This document shows positions 4,366 to 5,043 of a DNA stretch of 5,043 nucleotides, piece by piece. This DNA comes from a bacterium (GTDB taxonomy: Archaea > Thermoproteota > Nitrososphaeria > Nitrososphaerales > CADDZS01): the NCBI GenBank assembly GCA_027310845.1, contig DAIDAB010000158.1, forward strand, positions 1 to 5,043. The letters run 5' to 3'. A program made the translations under genes and the position numbers. Within the stretch, counting starts at the first letter, position 1; each line of letters opens with the position of its first letter. The notes beneath the pieces are model-generated. The model had not been told where the DNA came from. It did no database searches and saw nothing but the letters and a program-made list of their open reading frames with translations.

Positions 4366-4845
4366 TTAGTTTCGCTTTCCGAGGCTCTTATTTCTAATTA
4401 CAAGCATAGCTGCCATAGATATCCCTGCAACCAAGACTATTCCAAATGGGAATTCTGGTACTCCCTGAATCGGCCTAGTGGTTGTCATTGAAGTCGTCGA
4501 CGATACCGCAGTGTTTGTTTGAGTGGTTCCAACGACAACTGTCGCAGCCGTATTCGTACTCGTGGTGGTTGAGGCGCTTGTTGCAGGTGTAGTGGAAGTT
4601 GTCTTAGATGTGCTCGTCATAGTTGAAGTAGTCATCTGTGTTGTTTGGCCTGTTTGGATGCCACCAGGAGTCGTGTTGGTCGTAGTAATCTTTGACGTTG
4701 AAGATGTGGATGGTGGAGGCGCTGAAGGAGGAGTTGCCCCGAATGGATGTACCATTACGATGAGAACTAGAAGAATTGCTATTACCGCTATTGTCACGTA
4801 ACTTGCAAACATATACGATCTTGTGAATTTCTTACTTTGACTCAT
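4366..4845 (-). CDS. Ser/Thr-rich mucin-like surface protein with N-terminal membrane segment and PEF-CTERM-like C-terminal anchor
   Basis: From the ATG at 4845 this is 159 residues. A short basic start (SKKFTR) precedes a hydrophobic segment at about 12-32, which acts as signal peptide or signal anchor. Then come a proline-rich stretch (39-46) and a low-complexity Ser/Thr region (46-123, almost only T, S, A, N, Q, G), typical of an O-glycosylated surface stalk. The C-terminus is tripartite: VPEFP (129-133), a hydrophobic helix (about 135-150), and a basic tail (RNKSLGKRN). That is the layout of archaeal PEF-CTERM/PEFG-type sorting signals, processed by archaeosortase-like enzymes. No folded domain lies between, so it is probably a cell-surface spacer or glycoprotein. 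The frame stays open upstream: an ATG at 4929 would add 28 residues and lies at leaderless spacing from a TATA-like box. I prefer 4845 because MSQSKKFTRS directly before the hydrophobic stretch is signal-like. No Shine-Dalgarno supports either start. Confidence 0.8.
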   Translation of the reverse strand: MSQSKKFTRSYMFASYVTIAVIAILLVLIVMVHPFGATPPSAPPPSTSSTSKITTTNTTPGGIQTGQTTQMTTSTMTSTSKTTSTTPATSASTTTSTNTAATVVVGTTQTNTAVSSTTSMTTTRPIQGVPEFPFGIVLVAGISMAAMLVIRNKSLGKRN

Positions 4846-4930
4846 TGTTGAATGTAACACTTGCCCTCGAGTTGGAATCTGTACCCGGAATTCGTGCCTT
4901 TTCCCCGCAATCTTAGTAATGGCGTTCATG

Positions 4931-4960
4931 CACCTTAAAACCATAATGAATTTAAAACCA
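4931..4960. promoter_or_regulatory. AT-rich stretch with TATA-like boxes facing both ways
   Basis: On the plus strand CCTTAAAACC (4933-4942) lies about 29 bases before the ATG at 4967. On the minus strand GGTTTTAAATTC (4959-4948) lies about 24 bases before the in-frame ATG at 4929 of the surface protein gene. If the minus box is used, the transcript either starts at 4929 without a leader or has an untranslated leader of about 85 bases before 4845. Confidence 0.4.
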
Positions 4961-4966
4961 AAGCAG

Positions 4967-5043
4967 ATGAATCCAGAATCTATTGCAACTAGTCTAGAAC
5001 AACAGATTCTTAACCCCAGTTTCCATTGGGGGCCAAATGTCAT
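4967..5043 (+). CDS. Possible start of a plus-strand gene, cut off by the window end
   Basis: An ATG at 4967 opens a frame that reads MNPESIATSLEQQ then ILNPSFHWGPNV and is still open at the last base. A second in-frame ATG at 4946 would add seven residues. Composition is that of an ordinary soluble protein, and a TATA-like box sits at leaderless distance from 4967. With only 25 codons visible, an open frame by chance is quite possible. It overlaps the upstream open extension of the minus-strand surface protein frame, and the two cannot both be real there. The plus-strand reading looks more protein-like. The family is not recognised. Confidence 0.35.
   Translation, partial: MNPESIATSLEQQILNPSFHWGPNV

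Noticed and set aside
4523..4801. Val-rich plus-strand frame
   Set aside because: It is the complement of Thr/Ser codons in the mucin-like stalk, which gives Val-rich antisense automatically.
5014..5031. CCCCA/TGGGG hairpin near the right end
   Set aside because: It has only 5 bp, is not followed by a T-run, and lies inside a possible coding frame.
1..5043. CRISPR array, insertion sequence or prophage signs
   Set aside because: No regularly spaced direct repeats, transposase, integrase or phage-like sequence was found by eye on either strand.

Overview
The window looks like chromosomal DNA of a mesophilic archaeon, most likely of the Nitrososphaerota (Thaumarchaeota) or a close Thermoproteota relative. 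This is inferred from four things: a tRNA with bulge-helix-bulge introns, TATA-like boxes about 25-35 bases before starts that lack Shine-Dalgarno sites, a surface protein with a VPEFP motif and a C-terminal membrane anchor, and a small roadblock-like protein of a kind common in that group. Nothing seen points to a phage, plasmid, transposon or CRISPR array.

Layout. Bases 1-955 hold the 3' part of a luciferase-like, probably F420-dependent oxidoreductase gene. After 53 bases containing two short dyads comes a complete polyprenyl diphosphate synthase gene (1009-2022). Facing it on the minus strand is a tRNA-Leu(UAA) gene (2068-2236) interrupted by two introns. One is at the canonical 37/38 site and the other at 30/31, so the anticodon sits on an internal exon of only 7 nt. 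Next on the minus strand is an unrecognised 160-residue helix-turn-helix protein (2381-2863). It is divergent from a pterin-4a-carbinolamine dehydratase gene (3043-3354), and both appear nearly leaderless behind good TATA boxes. A roadblock/LC7-like small protein follows (3561-3950), then about 415 bases without a convincing intact gene but with an 8-bp inverted repeat and a possible decayed reading frame. The right end has a minus-strand Ser/Thr-rich, mucin-like surface protein (4366-4845). An AT-rich stretch with TATA-like boxes on both strands separates it from a possible plus-strand gene that runs off the window (4967-5043).

How the genes relate. The oxidoreductase and prenyl synthase run in the same direction with a short gap and may be cotranscribed; prenyl synthases feed archaeal ether lipids and quinones. 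The other genes look like independent transcription units. The most noteworthy feature is the tRNA-Leu: the two splicing motifs use overlapping parts of the anticodon arm, which predicts ordered splicing.
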